Below, piece after piece: positions 30,812 through 43,500 of a stretch of DNA of 64,000 nucleotides; the stretch's first letter is position 1, and each line of letters opens with the position of its first letter. The stretch covers positions 9,835,009 to 9,899,008 of the forward strand of contig CM075938.1 in assembly GCA_038030265.1 (NCBI GenBank), written 5' to 3'. The notes beneath the pieces were generated by a model. It was not told where the DNA came from. It saw only the letters and a program-made list of their open reading frames with translations, and did not search any database. The translations under genes and the position numbers were made by a program. This DNA is from Corythucha ciliata (taxonomy: Eukaryota; Arthropoda; Insecta; Hemiptera; Tingidae).

Positions 30812-31573
30812 TCAACCGATATTGATTTTTTCTTGTAAGATTTGAAAATAACAAGCCTGGAAAACGGTTAAAAAATTAAAATGTGGAAGAAAAAAAACAA
30901 AAAAAACAAGCGAACCAACCTTGAGTGTAGTAAACATGATGTCCATTTCACCGTTTCTCAAACGGTCCTCCATAAAATCTTCGATGAAATGTATCTCAGA
31001 GCCTAAATCTTGTATGTGCGAACGAACTACGACGTAATGAAAGACGGGGAACAAATCGTCCATTTGCCACATGAAGGTCTGACCCAGTTCGGCTCTGACG
31101 GCCTGCTCCGTGGTGAAATTGTTAGTTTTTGACGCTTTGTAAAATAAATAAATAAAATCATTTGGGTGAACCTTCGATATTTCTTGAAATGTTTCATGAA
31201 TGACGATCAGTTTTTCTTGAGGTGAAAAGGTCATTTTGAGCTGTTGCAGAGTTTCAACGGCGTTATTGAATATACTGTTTTCGTGCGGGGAGCTGTCGTC
31301 TTTTTGATAAAATTTCCTGTTGGGGGAGGGGGAAGCGGGTTGAATTTTAAAAAATGTGCCCAATGAATAGGCTCTACGAAAAGATGACTGGCTTACTTGT
31401 CGACGCCTAAGAATGCCATAAGGGTTGAATCGGGGTGTCTGTTCCATTTAAGAAGTCTTTTTCGGTAGGTGTCATTCTTATCGCCGTTGTGCAGTGAGTA
31501 GAGAATTAGTAGTGACGAATAGAGCTTTGGCAAAATGATAGGGTGAAGAAGGCCGGACATGGAAGCCACCTCG
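30812..31573 (-). CDS. ALS2: Alsin exons 12-14, VPS9 domain
   Basis: Exon 12 (31397-31573) encodes [20 protein letters not shown]. Exon 13 (30920-31316) encodes the VPS9 core, with [20 protein letters not shown] and [12 protein letters not shown] (the family's conserved Asp and acidic residues) and [11 protein letters not shown]. Exon 14 gives [13 protein letters not shown] and the stop. Within exon 13 the 69 nt at 31103-31171 begin GTTCAC, end GAGCAG and interrupt the alignable text EISK ... AVRAELGQ, so they probably form a short in-frame intron. Confidence 0.9.
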
Positions 31574-34500
31574 CTGTGTAAAACAAAATAATTACAATAA
31601 TTTCCCGACGAACTCTTTAACGTAAGGACGACCCCGTCGGGTTTGTACTTTTCTCTGATAGGACTATAGGAAAGCAGCTCCCCCCCCCCCCCGAGTAGCG
31701 CGTTCAATGCAGGGGAGGGAAACTCGCCCCTCTCCTCTCTCCTCCCATGCGTATAAGGGCCCGGGGGGGAAATCTGCAAGAGGCCCCTAAAAGTCTCTAA
31801 CTATACATAAAAACCTCTATTGGTAACCTCTAAGGCCTTTTTCTAATTTTAGCCAAGGCCTTTTCCATAATATTGTAGAAAATTACCGCTATTTCCACAA
31901 CCTATCCGCTAAACAGCGCTTTTGCCAAGTTTAAACCGCGAATTTCTCCATTTTAGCCGCGAATGAGTGCTTTTCGTCAACTTTAACAGCAAATTAGCGC
32001 TTTCCACCGCAAATTAGCAACGGAATAGCGGGGTAATCCCCCCCCCCCACCACACCTTATAGACATAAATATGCGCTTTACTCGAACATTAGCAGCAAAG
32101 TAGATTTTTTATCCTGTGAATCAGCGATGTTTCTTCAACTTTCCTCTAGTAGGCGTTTTCCACAATGTTAGCTGCAAATTAGCGTTTTGTTTTCAGTTTG
32201 AGCTGAAAATGACTCAATATTATCCGTAAAATACCGGTTTTCTCGAAATGTTTACCACAAATTAGCATTTTTTGTTCACCATAACCATACGCTGCGGAAT
32301 AGCGATTTCTTCTCAGTTTTAGCCGCGGATTTGCGAGTTTTTCACTCATAGCCATAAATACGCGCATTTTCTCAATTTTAGCCTCAAAGTTGCCCGACGA
32401 AGCCGCGAATTAGCGTATTTCCAATTTTTGACGCAAATTGTTTGTCTCAATTTGTCTAATTCAGTGAATTAGCGCTTTTTCGTAATTTTAGCAGTGCAGT
32501 AGCTATTTCTAGCCCGTGCATTAGCGAATTTTATTCATTTTAGCCACGAATTTGGGTTTTCCGATATTTTTACTGCAAATCGGCAATTCTTCCATTTTTG
32601 ACAGCGAATTAGCACTTTTTGTTTCGATTTAGGCTGAAAATTAACCTTTCTCTTTATTCAAGCCAGAACAATTACTGATTTTCTCGATATCAGCCGCAAA
32701 TTGGCGGGTTCATTTACATTTTGGCACTGCATTAGTAATTTTTTTCAATTTTAACTACATGTAGAGTAGAGCTTCATCTCAGTTCTAGCCGTGAATCAGT
32801 GTTTTCTTTTTTACTTATAACCATGAATTTGCCGTTTATCTCAATTTTAGCCACAAAGTTGTCGTCAGAAGGCGGAATTAGAAATTTTAACACACTTTAT
32901 CCGCGATTATTTTCCTCAATTTTAGCCGCGAATTTTCAATTTTCAATTTTAGCTGCTTTCAAGCTTTTCTAACCTGTGAATTCACGAATTACCTTAATTT
33001 TAGCCACGAATTGGTGATTTCCTCAATTTTTAGCCGGGAATAACACTTTTTCCCAATTTGAGCTGAAAACGAGAGTTTTTATTTATTTATGACATGCTAA
33101 TTACAGAAAATTTTTCATTATTAGCTGCGTTTTTTTTACACTTCAGTCCCACGTCGGCATTTTTCCTTCAATTTTTGACAATTTTTTCCTGAGTTTTAGC
33201 CTCGAACAGAAGCTACGCATTAGCATTTTGTCAATTTTTCAAGATTTAGTGATTTTAACCTATTTTGGCCACGGGTTAGCGCTTTTAGTCAATTTTAGCA
33301 GTGCAGTGGGGATTCTTTCGTTTGTATTGGCGATTTTCCTCCATTTTAGCCACGATTTGGCGTTTTCCTCATTTTCAGCTGCGGATTAGCCATTTTTTCA
33401 TGTTTAGCAGCGAATTAGCACTTTTTTCTCAGTTTGAATTGAAAATTAGTGTTTTTCTTAATGTTGACCGTGCTAAGTAATATTTTTGTCAATTCTAGCC
33501 GCGTTGTTTTTTTGGGTTTTAGCCCCGCATGAGCGATTTTTTTCTACGGATTAGCGCTGTTTCTCAGTTTGAGCCTCGATTCTTTCAGAAGCTATACATA
33601 TTTTCGTTTTCTCAATTTCAGCCGCGAATTAGTGATTTTTCTTCATTTCAGCTGTGAAATAGCGTTTTCTGATAATTTTGCAGCGAATGAGCACATTATC
33701 TATTCTCTTTTTTTTATTAATAGGCGATTTTTCGCCATTTGAGTTGTGAATTTGCCATTTTGGTCTCGAATTAGCGTTGTTTTTGACAATAATTGCCACG
33801 ATTTTTGTTTACTTGTACAGCCTTGTATTAGTTGCGTGTATTCTCATTCTCAATCGTAGCCACGGGCTTGGCCCAGAAACAACATTTTTGCAGTGATGTC
33901 TACATTTTAGCCGTGGAATGGCCGTCGAATCGACGATTTTTTTCTCAATTTCGGTCCGGAAGTTGCATCGTGAGACCCCACAAACCAGCGCTTTTTCGCA
34001 GTTATAGCCACGAATATTAGCACGTTGCAAATTGCGGATCAGTACACTAGCGCGCTTAAGAACCTAACGAAACTTGGGAGTGGGGGCGGTATATTTTCTC
34101 TATTTTAGCCGTGAATTTCCCTCAAGGAGGCGCATATTTTTGATGTATTTGAGCTACCAGAATAGCACTCTCGGGGGCTCAATCGAATAGTCAGCCCACA
34201 CTCTTTGATGATATCACTTGTAACGTTACATTCTCCAGGTCGATATAGATTGGAATTCGTAAGAAAAAAAAAATAAATAAATAAAAATCGTAGTCCAACC
34301 TTTTTACATGAATGAACCTAAAAATCCTAATTTTTCCGCATTTAAGCTTCTCGGGGGCCCCGCCTGACAGGGGGCCCGGGGCGGTCCGCCCCCATCGCCC
34401 CTACCACGGTACGCTAGTGCTCCCATGCCTTTGGCAACGCCAATGACTCTCGAAAAGAACAGGGGCCGTTGCATTTGAATGAATAAAGTGCCCAGCCAGC

Positions 34501-37500
34501 AGAAAAACGCGAGTAGGCAATAACCCGCGCAACTCATCAGGTCGTGCGGGGGCTACAAGTTTTACTGTATGTACAGGTCGACATTTTTTACTGTTTTGTC
34601 GACCCTTATTTAAAAATTTGGCGAATATTACACTCTGTGATGGAGTGAAGTGGAGGGGGGATTGTAAAGCTTCCCGCCTCGTGAAACTTGCTTGGCCGTC
34701 ATTGTCCAAATTACTCTTTTACGCGAGGTGTGCTATTGTGTAGTCGACTACTGTTCAGTTAGTAAGAACGTAGCCAGTGAGGGGGGGGGGAGAGGCAAGG
34801 GTGAGCAACGAAATTGAGAGCTTCGGGACCTGTTTTTATAGAGACAGCACTCAAAGGCTGACAAATATAGCCATGGAATTACGTTTTCTAGAGCTAAACA
34901 TCTGTGGATTTGCCATTTTCGCGTCTAATTAACGGTGAAATTATCAAGTTTTTATTATGAGGTATTAATTCGCGCGAAATAGCCGCGAAATTTCAAGTTT
35001 CGGGTATCTTTCATAGCGACCGAGGAAACTCGGGCCACGACAGTGCCCTAAGCATTCTGATTGTCCCGACTGTGCCCTTGGCACAGGCCCTTGACGATCA
35101 AATACTTCGAATTTGAATTCATTTGCAATTTAAATTGAATTGAGTTCACAAGTTCAGGGTCCTCCCCCCCCCCCAACAAAAATGCAACATTTTACCGGCA
35201 AAGACAATTTTCAGGTCCTAATTTCAAGGAAATTACAAGTTTCAGGGCCTATTTGTTTTTGTTTTTTTTTTTAGATCGACGACCTTGGGCTAGCCAGTCC
35301 CGACTGCGCCTATACCCTGACGAATAGTCGTTTATTTTCAACAATTCGCAATTCAAATTTGAGCACAATTCAAGTTTCTCGGCTAAATATATTCGCGAAA
35401 TTGCAAGTTTTGGGTGTTAATTTACGTGAAATTGCAAGTTCGTGGCGTTAGCATAAGCAAAATTTCCTGTTTTGGGGCCTTTTTCGTGGCGACGTATCCC
35501 ATTGACTAGCCGGCCCTAAGCCTGACAAATACCTAAAGGAAATTGGAAGTTTCCGGGCTTAATTTCAAAAATAACAAGTTTTGGTTCTTAATTTCTAAGA
35601 AATTACAAGTTTCGCGACCTGTTTTATGAGTGGCCGCGGTCCAGCCGATACCGAGAACGTTCAAAGCTTGATAAACAACCGCAAAAATAACATCATTCTG
35701 AGCTAAAATTATCCGAGAATTGCTGGCTGAATAACCGAGAAATGGACATGGACAGTGGCCGCTCGATGAAACCAGTGTGCCCCCCCCCCCTTCAAAAACC
35801 ACCACCAACACCAACTGTCACTATCCGAGATTGTTGAGACGAATACGCTTGAGGGTTCAAGGGAATGCTATAATATGGTGCCCACCCTTCTGTGGGTGTG
35901 AATTTGCAATTTTGTCGGATGGAGAAACGTTCTGGGTAACTTGGGGGCCGATTTTCGAGGACACAGCCGACGGGAGACACGGCCCGGGGGCGCCGCGCTG
36001 TGCCGTGTCATAAGTGGCGAGAGTCTAGCAAAATGAGCGGGGGGGGGGGAGGTGAACGGGGAAAAATGATCTAAAAAGCGCATCTTCTGATTTATGAATA
36101 TTTCAAAACTGTAAACTAACCTAAAATTGAATTTTTCCCCATTTTAGCCGTGAATTACAGAGCTTTTCCAGTACACATTAACCTCGAATTGGTGATTTTC
36201 CACAATTTTATCCTTAAAGTAGCGTTTTTATTCCATGTTAGCGATTTTTCTCATTTTTTTCGCCATGAATTGAAGTTTTCCTCGATGTTTGCAGCAAATT
36301 CACAATTTTTGACCTTTTCAGCAGCGAATTAGCATTTTTTTCTCACTTTGAGCTGCAAGTACCTACATACAGCGTTTTTCGCTAATTTCAGCCACGCTAA
36401 TTAGTGATATTTTATTGACAGCAAATTAGCGGTTTATAAACTATTTTTACCCCGCATTAACAATTTTTTTCAACTTTTAGCAATGGACTGAGGCCCAAAG
36501 TTGCCTTTAGAAGCCACGCTTTTGTGTTTTTCTAAATTTTAGCCGCGAGTCAGCGTTATTACTAAATTTTAGTCGCGAACTAGCGTTTTTTTTTTCAATT
36601 TTAGCCGAGCGATTATTTTCATTTTAGTCCGCGAAATAGGATTGTTCCAAGTTTAGCCGCTAAGTAGCTCTTTTTGTCGTCAATTTCACTAGCGAATTAG
36701 CTATTTTTCACAATGTTTGCCGTGGATTAGAGTTTGTCCCAATTTTAGCAGCTAATTTCAATCGTGAATTAGCATTTTTCGAAGAATTAGCTGCGAATTA
36801 GTGGTTTTTTATTTTTTTTTATCCGCGAAAGGGCGATTTTTTGCAAATTTAGTTGCGAATTTGTCATTTGCCTCAATTTCAACCCCGAATTAGCGTGTGA
36901 TTAGGGTTTTTTCTATTGTATTGCTTTTTTTTGCCTTTTAAAGTTTGAAGAGAAGCAAAAACTGAGCCGCGTTTCAATTTTAACAACAGCAAAACAGCGT
37001 TTTTTCTTCTTTTTAGCTATAAAGTGACATCTATAACCATGAATCAGCTATTTTTCTCAATTTCGGTTTAGATGGTTCATCGGGATACCGCGAATGAACT
37101 CTCTTTTAACAGATTTAGCCACGTATATTGGCGCTTTTTCCCAACTTTTTGCTGCGTAGGTACTGGCGCGCAAGAACAGCACATTAGTGCGCCTTCTCAT
37201 CTTTATCCGCTAAAGGACCTTAAAAAAAAAACTGGGGAGCAGCGTATTTTCTCTGTTTTAGCCGCAAAGTTTACCCCCCCCCCCCAGAAGGCCGCGTTTG
37301 CTCTTAAATTGAGCCTTCAGAATAGCGCTTTTGTGGGCTAAATCGAATATTCAGCCAAACTATTTGCTGATTACCAGCAACATCCCATATTCCGTCCTGG
37401 GTCGGATGCATTGAAAATCGTCGAAAGGAGCCGCAATATCACTGTCCAACCGCATGCCAAAAACTCGTTTTCACGTTGAATCTTAAAAATCCTCATTTTG

Positions 37501-40500
37501 TCCATCTTTAAGCTTTTCGGGGGGGGGGGGGCTCATCTGAAAGAGAGGGCTTGGGGCGCAACAATACGACAGTTTGCTACTGCCTTTAACGGCTTGGAAT
37601 GCCCTCTGCTCGCCCTTCCACCATAAATATCCTCCCCCGCCCCCTCGCCACTATCACGATACGCTACTGACTCACTTATAGGCAGACAAATGTACTTAGC
37701 CGCAAAAGTTTCCTTAAAGCTTCTGCGGCTAAAGTACGGAAAAGCGATAATTAGAGGCTAGAAGTATGGAAACGACAATTTTCAGCTTTTGAAGGCCAGT
37801 TCGTGGCTCAAACAGAGAAAAAGCGCTAATTCATAGCTCTTCAAAATGAGGGGGAAAAAATGCTGATGTGAGATTGAAATGTAAAAAAAAACAAACAAAA
37901 ACGCCAATTTGCGGCTAATATTGAGAAAATCACAAACTAGCGCGGCTAAAATCAAGAATTTTCAGCTCAAATTGAGAAAGATTGCTATTTCACCGCCAAA
38001 AATAAAAAAATCTTTAATTTGCAGCTGAACTGTAATTCGCGGCTAAAATTGAAAAAATCCAATTTGCGGCTAAAATTTAAAATTGTTTGTTTTCAAACTT
38101 CAGAAAAATCAAGTAAAAACCCAAATGTTGCGCAATATATTGAACGAGTAGGGTAAACGTCAAAATATTGCACAATTATTGTGCGTGTATGGAGACCTTA
38201 ATAAAACAAACTTATTTTGAAAATTTCTCTCAAAAATCAGATTTTTCACAGGAAGAATGTTCATTTGTCGCAAAGTCGCTTTACGGGTAAAATTAAGAAA
38301 AATGCTAATTCACAGCTAAAATTGACGTGAAAATATTCAATTTCACCAGCAATTTGCTCGTAAAATTGAGATAAATAGCCGCAGAATTACGTAATTTTGA
38401 GCTAAATATCTGCAAAATTGTTAGTTTTGGGTCTAAATACCCCGCAAGTTGCTTTTTGGTCTTAACTTTCGCGAAATTACAAGTTACTGTCATTTGAACT
38501 GCTGACTAATCGCGAAATTGCGAGCGAAATTTAACGTTTCGGGCATTTTTTTTTCAAAGGCCATTGATCCAGGGGAAGCCAGCCCGCAGACAACCTGACG
38601 AATGGACGGAAAATCGCAACATTTTGAAGGCAAACATAAGCAAAATTGGGAATTTTACTATCTGGAATATTCGCGACACTACAAGTTCCGGGTCATAATT
38701 TCAGCGAAACTGCAAGTTTCAAGGTCTTTTTTTCAGGTCTGAATAACCACGAAATTGCTTGATTTCCGGTCTAGCAGGTTTGAGGAATTTATACCCTAGA
38801 AGTTGTAAGTTTCATGGTCAAACCAGACATATTGGTTTTTTGAGTGAGCCAAAGCCACTAAATTGGTTTTTTGAGTGAGCCAAACCCGTGAAATTGTTAT
38901 TCGAGGAAGAAACATGCGAGAGTGGGGTTTTCACCCTGTGATTTTCGCATGGGAGCGCGCGGCCCCCTCCAGCTCAGAGGCTGCGTTTAACGTGAACATA
39001 ACCTAAAAAAACTGCCACCCCTCCCCCCCCCCTATTCTCTATTCTACCCCTCTAAAAATGAAAAAAAGAGTGTTTTTGGACTCACCGAAGACTGTCCCCC
39101 AGTTTAATTTCGTTGTCCTGTTGAGGAAGACTCGGAAACAAAGTTCGGACGACTTGATACAGGCGAGAGGTGATCGATCTCAGCTCGGCGACGGCTTGCG
39201 TTAGAAGAAGCGGATGGACAAGTCCGTCGTAGGTTGTCGTGTAGGCTTCGACGAGTTCAATGAACGCTCGTCCTAGTGGATGATGAACGCTGTCAAAAGC
39301 CTGAGAAAAAAATTGTTTTTTTTTTGTTTTTTTCATACAATTGTGAAACAGTTTTATCTTATTAATTATAATGCCAACCTGCTGAAGATAGTGGACGATG
39401 TGATTGTACGTTGCAAGCGTTAAATCCCGATCGTTCCACTGTGGTATGGTCTGTAAAATATCGTGGTGCCTGGCGCCTAAGCGGCTATTGTTGAGGGAGG
39501 CGGCTATACTATCCCAGGCTTTTTGAGTGTCCCCCGGTTTTCCCTCACCTGACACGGCCAACGAGCTCCAACAGTGTCGGAAAATCGACTTCCATTTTTG
39601 ATCGGCGGACACGAATTGACCGAATAATCTGAAAACAAACAAAAAATGGCGGTCATTTTGATGATTGCCCCACATTTTCCGTTCAGCCAACATACCCGGG
39701 CTTGGAGAAAGATCGTTTTGGAGAACTCGGCTGAAGGTTTTTGTGTAGAGTGCCCGAGATTTTGACCCCTGTACTCCATGTACCGTGCAACGTGCCTTCG
39801 AACGTGTCACCGGAACTAAATTTCAAAGTTCCCTTGCCGCTGAACACACCGGCGTCACTCAGCTCCCCCTCGTAGTGAGTTCCGTCTTCGAACACCATCG
39901 TGCCTCGCCCCTGAAAGTATCGTATTTTTAACGAATTTCTTTATAATTTGCCTAAATTGTATTGCCGATGTATTACCGTGAGTATGTCCTGCTGAAACGT
40001 GCCCTCGTAGTATATCCCGTCGATTGTGACACTCACGCCGGGACCGTTCCTTAAATTTCCGCTCCACAATCCCATGTATTTTTCTCCGGAGACTAAGTTG
40101 ATCAATACGCCGTAACCGTGTTTTTGGCCAAGAAGCCATTCACCCACGTAGACTGAAACTTTGCACGTTTTTTTCGCTCCGTGTCCGTTTTCAAGGCCAT
40201 CTTTGTAGTAACCGCAATAAACGTCGCCATTTTCGTACCTTTCAAGAACAAACAATCTGAATTATACGGAATATTTTTCATTTAAAAACAACAACAAAAA
40301 AAAACATCAGCCACCAGAAATGTCATTACTTCATAACGCCATGACCATTCTGTAAGCCATCTCGCCATTGACCTTCGTAAACAGAATTAGAGGGGATTTC
40401 AAGGCGACCCAAACCGTGGCAAAGGTTGTTGTGAAACTGGCCGGTGTACACTCTTCCGTCTGGCCATTCCAGTTTACCACTGCCCTCCATTTTTCCGCTC

Positions 40501-43500
40501 GACCATCTCCCTGAAACAGATTTTTATGAAGTTTGAAGGTTACAACGTAGGAAAATTGGGATGAATGAGAGTTATGGGGAAGAAGAGGGGGTTACCGGTA
40601 TACTTGGAGTCTTTGTACATGACGTTTTTGGTAAATGTGTAAGTGGCTGCCCTGGCTGTCGGCACGCTGGGTTTGTTCAAGTGTGACTTGATGCTGTTTT
40701 GAATCAATTGCACCCATTCTGTTTTTTCTAATTGGTTCGTCGCTACTAATGTCATTGATTCTTCAGGCGTAATAATCACGAAAGAGTTCTGAATAAAGAA
40801 AATCAATAAATAAAATAAATAAAATCGATAAAGTTGAAAAAAAAAAGAATTCGGAATAATAATAAAAAACTAACTGCTGGAATATCGCCGTCGTTATTAG
40901 GAAGAACCCACAATATTTCCAAAGGATGGCAATGATGAGTCGCGCTCGTGACATGAACGAAAATGTCGGACATGAGAATGAACCAATGAGTGGAAAACCG
41001 CGAAGCGTTGTGAAGCATCAAAGGACTGGCTCGTGACTCTTTCAGAATGCGTCGATTGGGCGTTCGCAACTGTTGAGGAAGACGCCCGACAACGCTCTCC
41101 CAGAAAGATTTCGTCAGTTCGGCTTCTTTCCTTTTGACTTCTTGTTTGGCGGAGAGCCTTTCGAGAGAATTATTTTTGACGCCTTTCCGCGATACCATGC
41201 CCTGAAAATTTAGAATAATTAAATAAAATTAATTAATCTCGACATTAAAACATAGAATGGCAAATTCACTTTATAGACAGCGATGTGCGACAGTGGTTCC
41301 ATGAAAATCATAGCGACAACAGACTCAGGCGAAGTTTTCCTCGTGGGTAAACGGTCGGAAAAATGCGAAGATACTTTCAACGGAAGTTCAACAAAGCGCA
41401 TGATTTGAGCGAAGCCGTTGACAACCGTCACGTCACACACGGTGTTCAAATAATGCTCGTAGACGGCCACCAGATCATCTTGATATTGAACAAGAACTTC
41501 ACCGCTCGGCTTACCTTCAAGAAGTTCCTCGACGATGACGGCGGAAAAGTGAAGAACGTCGTTATAACGTGAACAGAGTGCCGTTAACGAGTCGTCCAGC
41601 ATGGATTTTCTAGAAAGAGGTTTAACGACGGCACTGTGGACAGTGAGAAGCTCTTCTAAGTAGCACTGCTCGTGAGCCAGATCACAAATCAAAGTGTTTT
41701 CTTTCGCAGCATCCGTCAGAATGTAACAGGTGAAATAACCCGATGCTAATACTTTTAATGGACTAGAATTTTCAGGAATGTTGTCAATATCAAGGCGCTC
41801 TTCCACAGATGACCTCATCCTGAACAGGATAAATTCGTTAAAATTCATTTTTAATCCCGAATTTATTCATTATTCGACCTACTTTGATGGAGCAAAACAG
41901 ACTATGTCTCCTTTGCTGGTCAATTCTACAGAATGTTGACTCCCCACCGCCGCTGAAATGGCTCGACCGAGGCACACGGGCGTCGAGCGAATGGATCCAC
42001 CGTTCTCCGAAATTTGATACTCGGCGTTCGAACCCCAGCCGAAGACGCGCCCGTCCAAAGTTTGTACCAAACAGTGATTGAGACCGCACCAAATGTCTCG
42101 GACTCCAATGTGAGACACGGCTCCCACTAGAACAGGTCTGAGGCGTTGCGAAGAAAGTTTAAAAAAAGAAGAAGAAAAAAAAAAAAAAAAAACGATACAA
42201 TAATGAAAGTCAAAACGTGTGTAACAATCAAACATACTTTTGTTTGCGGACGCTGTCGTCGATCCCAAGTTGACCGCAAGACGAGTCGCCCCAGACCCAA
42301 ACCTCACCACGGATGAGTCGTGAACCTCGGGACGTCGCTCGGTGATTCTTTTCAGCCACTTCCTCCTCGGAGTTCTCGCTATATGACCAGTCGCACCTTT
42401 AGGGGGGCGGGGAGGAACGTATTAGTGAAAATCGGGCCTCGGCTAACAAAATCGGAGGGTAGAGACTGGCAAGAGAGTGGTTTCTCGATTGAATATCTAG
42501 CCCAATATTGAGAAATCATCGCTGACTCGCTGAATAGAGGCCATTTTACAACTAAAATGTGGAAAAAAGGCTAATGTGCTGATCTAAGCCCAAGCTCGCG
42601 GCTAAAATGCAGAAAATTCACTTATACAAGGCCATGAAAGTAGAAAAAAAATTGAAAAAAAATTCATAAAATCTAGGAATGAAAAAGGGGAGAGGATGAG
42701 AGGCAAAAAATCGCCCATTCACTCATAAAAAAATTTAAATGCGCTAATTCGCGATTAAATTAGCAAAAAACGCTAATCCAAGGCTGAAATTGATAAAAAT
42801 AGCTAATTAGTGACTGAAATTAGGACAAACGCTGACCCACGGTCAAAATTGAGAAAAATCGCCCGTTAAATCGATGCAAAAATGGAGACAAATCGCCAAT
42901 TCGTATATGAAATAGAGAAATTAGCGGCTAAAATGATCAAAACAGCTCATTGCGGCCAGAATTGAAAATAAACGTTAATTACTTCGCGATTAAAATTGAT
43001 AAAACGCAAATTGAAACAAAAAGTGCTAATTCGCAGCTAAAAATGTAAGAAATCATTAATTTGTCGCTAAAATTAAGGAAAACTCCAATTCGTGGCTAAA
43101 ATTTAGACAAACTCTAATTCATGGACAAAATTTAGAAAAATCTCCAACTACAGAGCCTGAAAAAATTGCTAATTGGTGAATGAGATTGAGAAAAAGCGCT
43201 AATTAGCAGCTAAAATGAGCGAAAAAGATAATTTAGGCCAGAAATAAAAAGAATCGCTCATTAATTCGCGGTTAAAATTGAGAAAACGCCAATCCGTGGG
43301 TTCTGAAGCATAAAACTTGAGAAGAATCGCTAATACATAGCAAGAAGTTAAAAAAATGCTAATGTGTGATCGATATGTTATAGCGAACAAAACGCTAATT
43401 TACGGCTCATTATTGAGTAAATCAATAGCAAGCTCGGCTAAAATTGAGAATCTTCAGCTCAAATTGAGAAAAAGTGCTAATAAGGAAGTTTCATGGGTCA

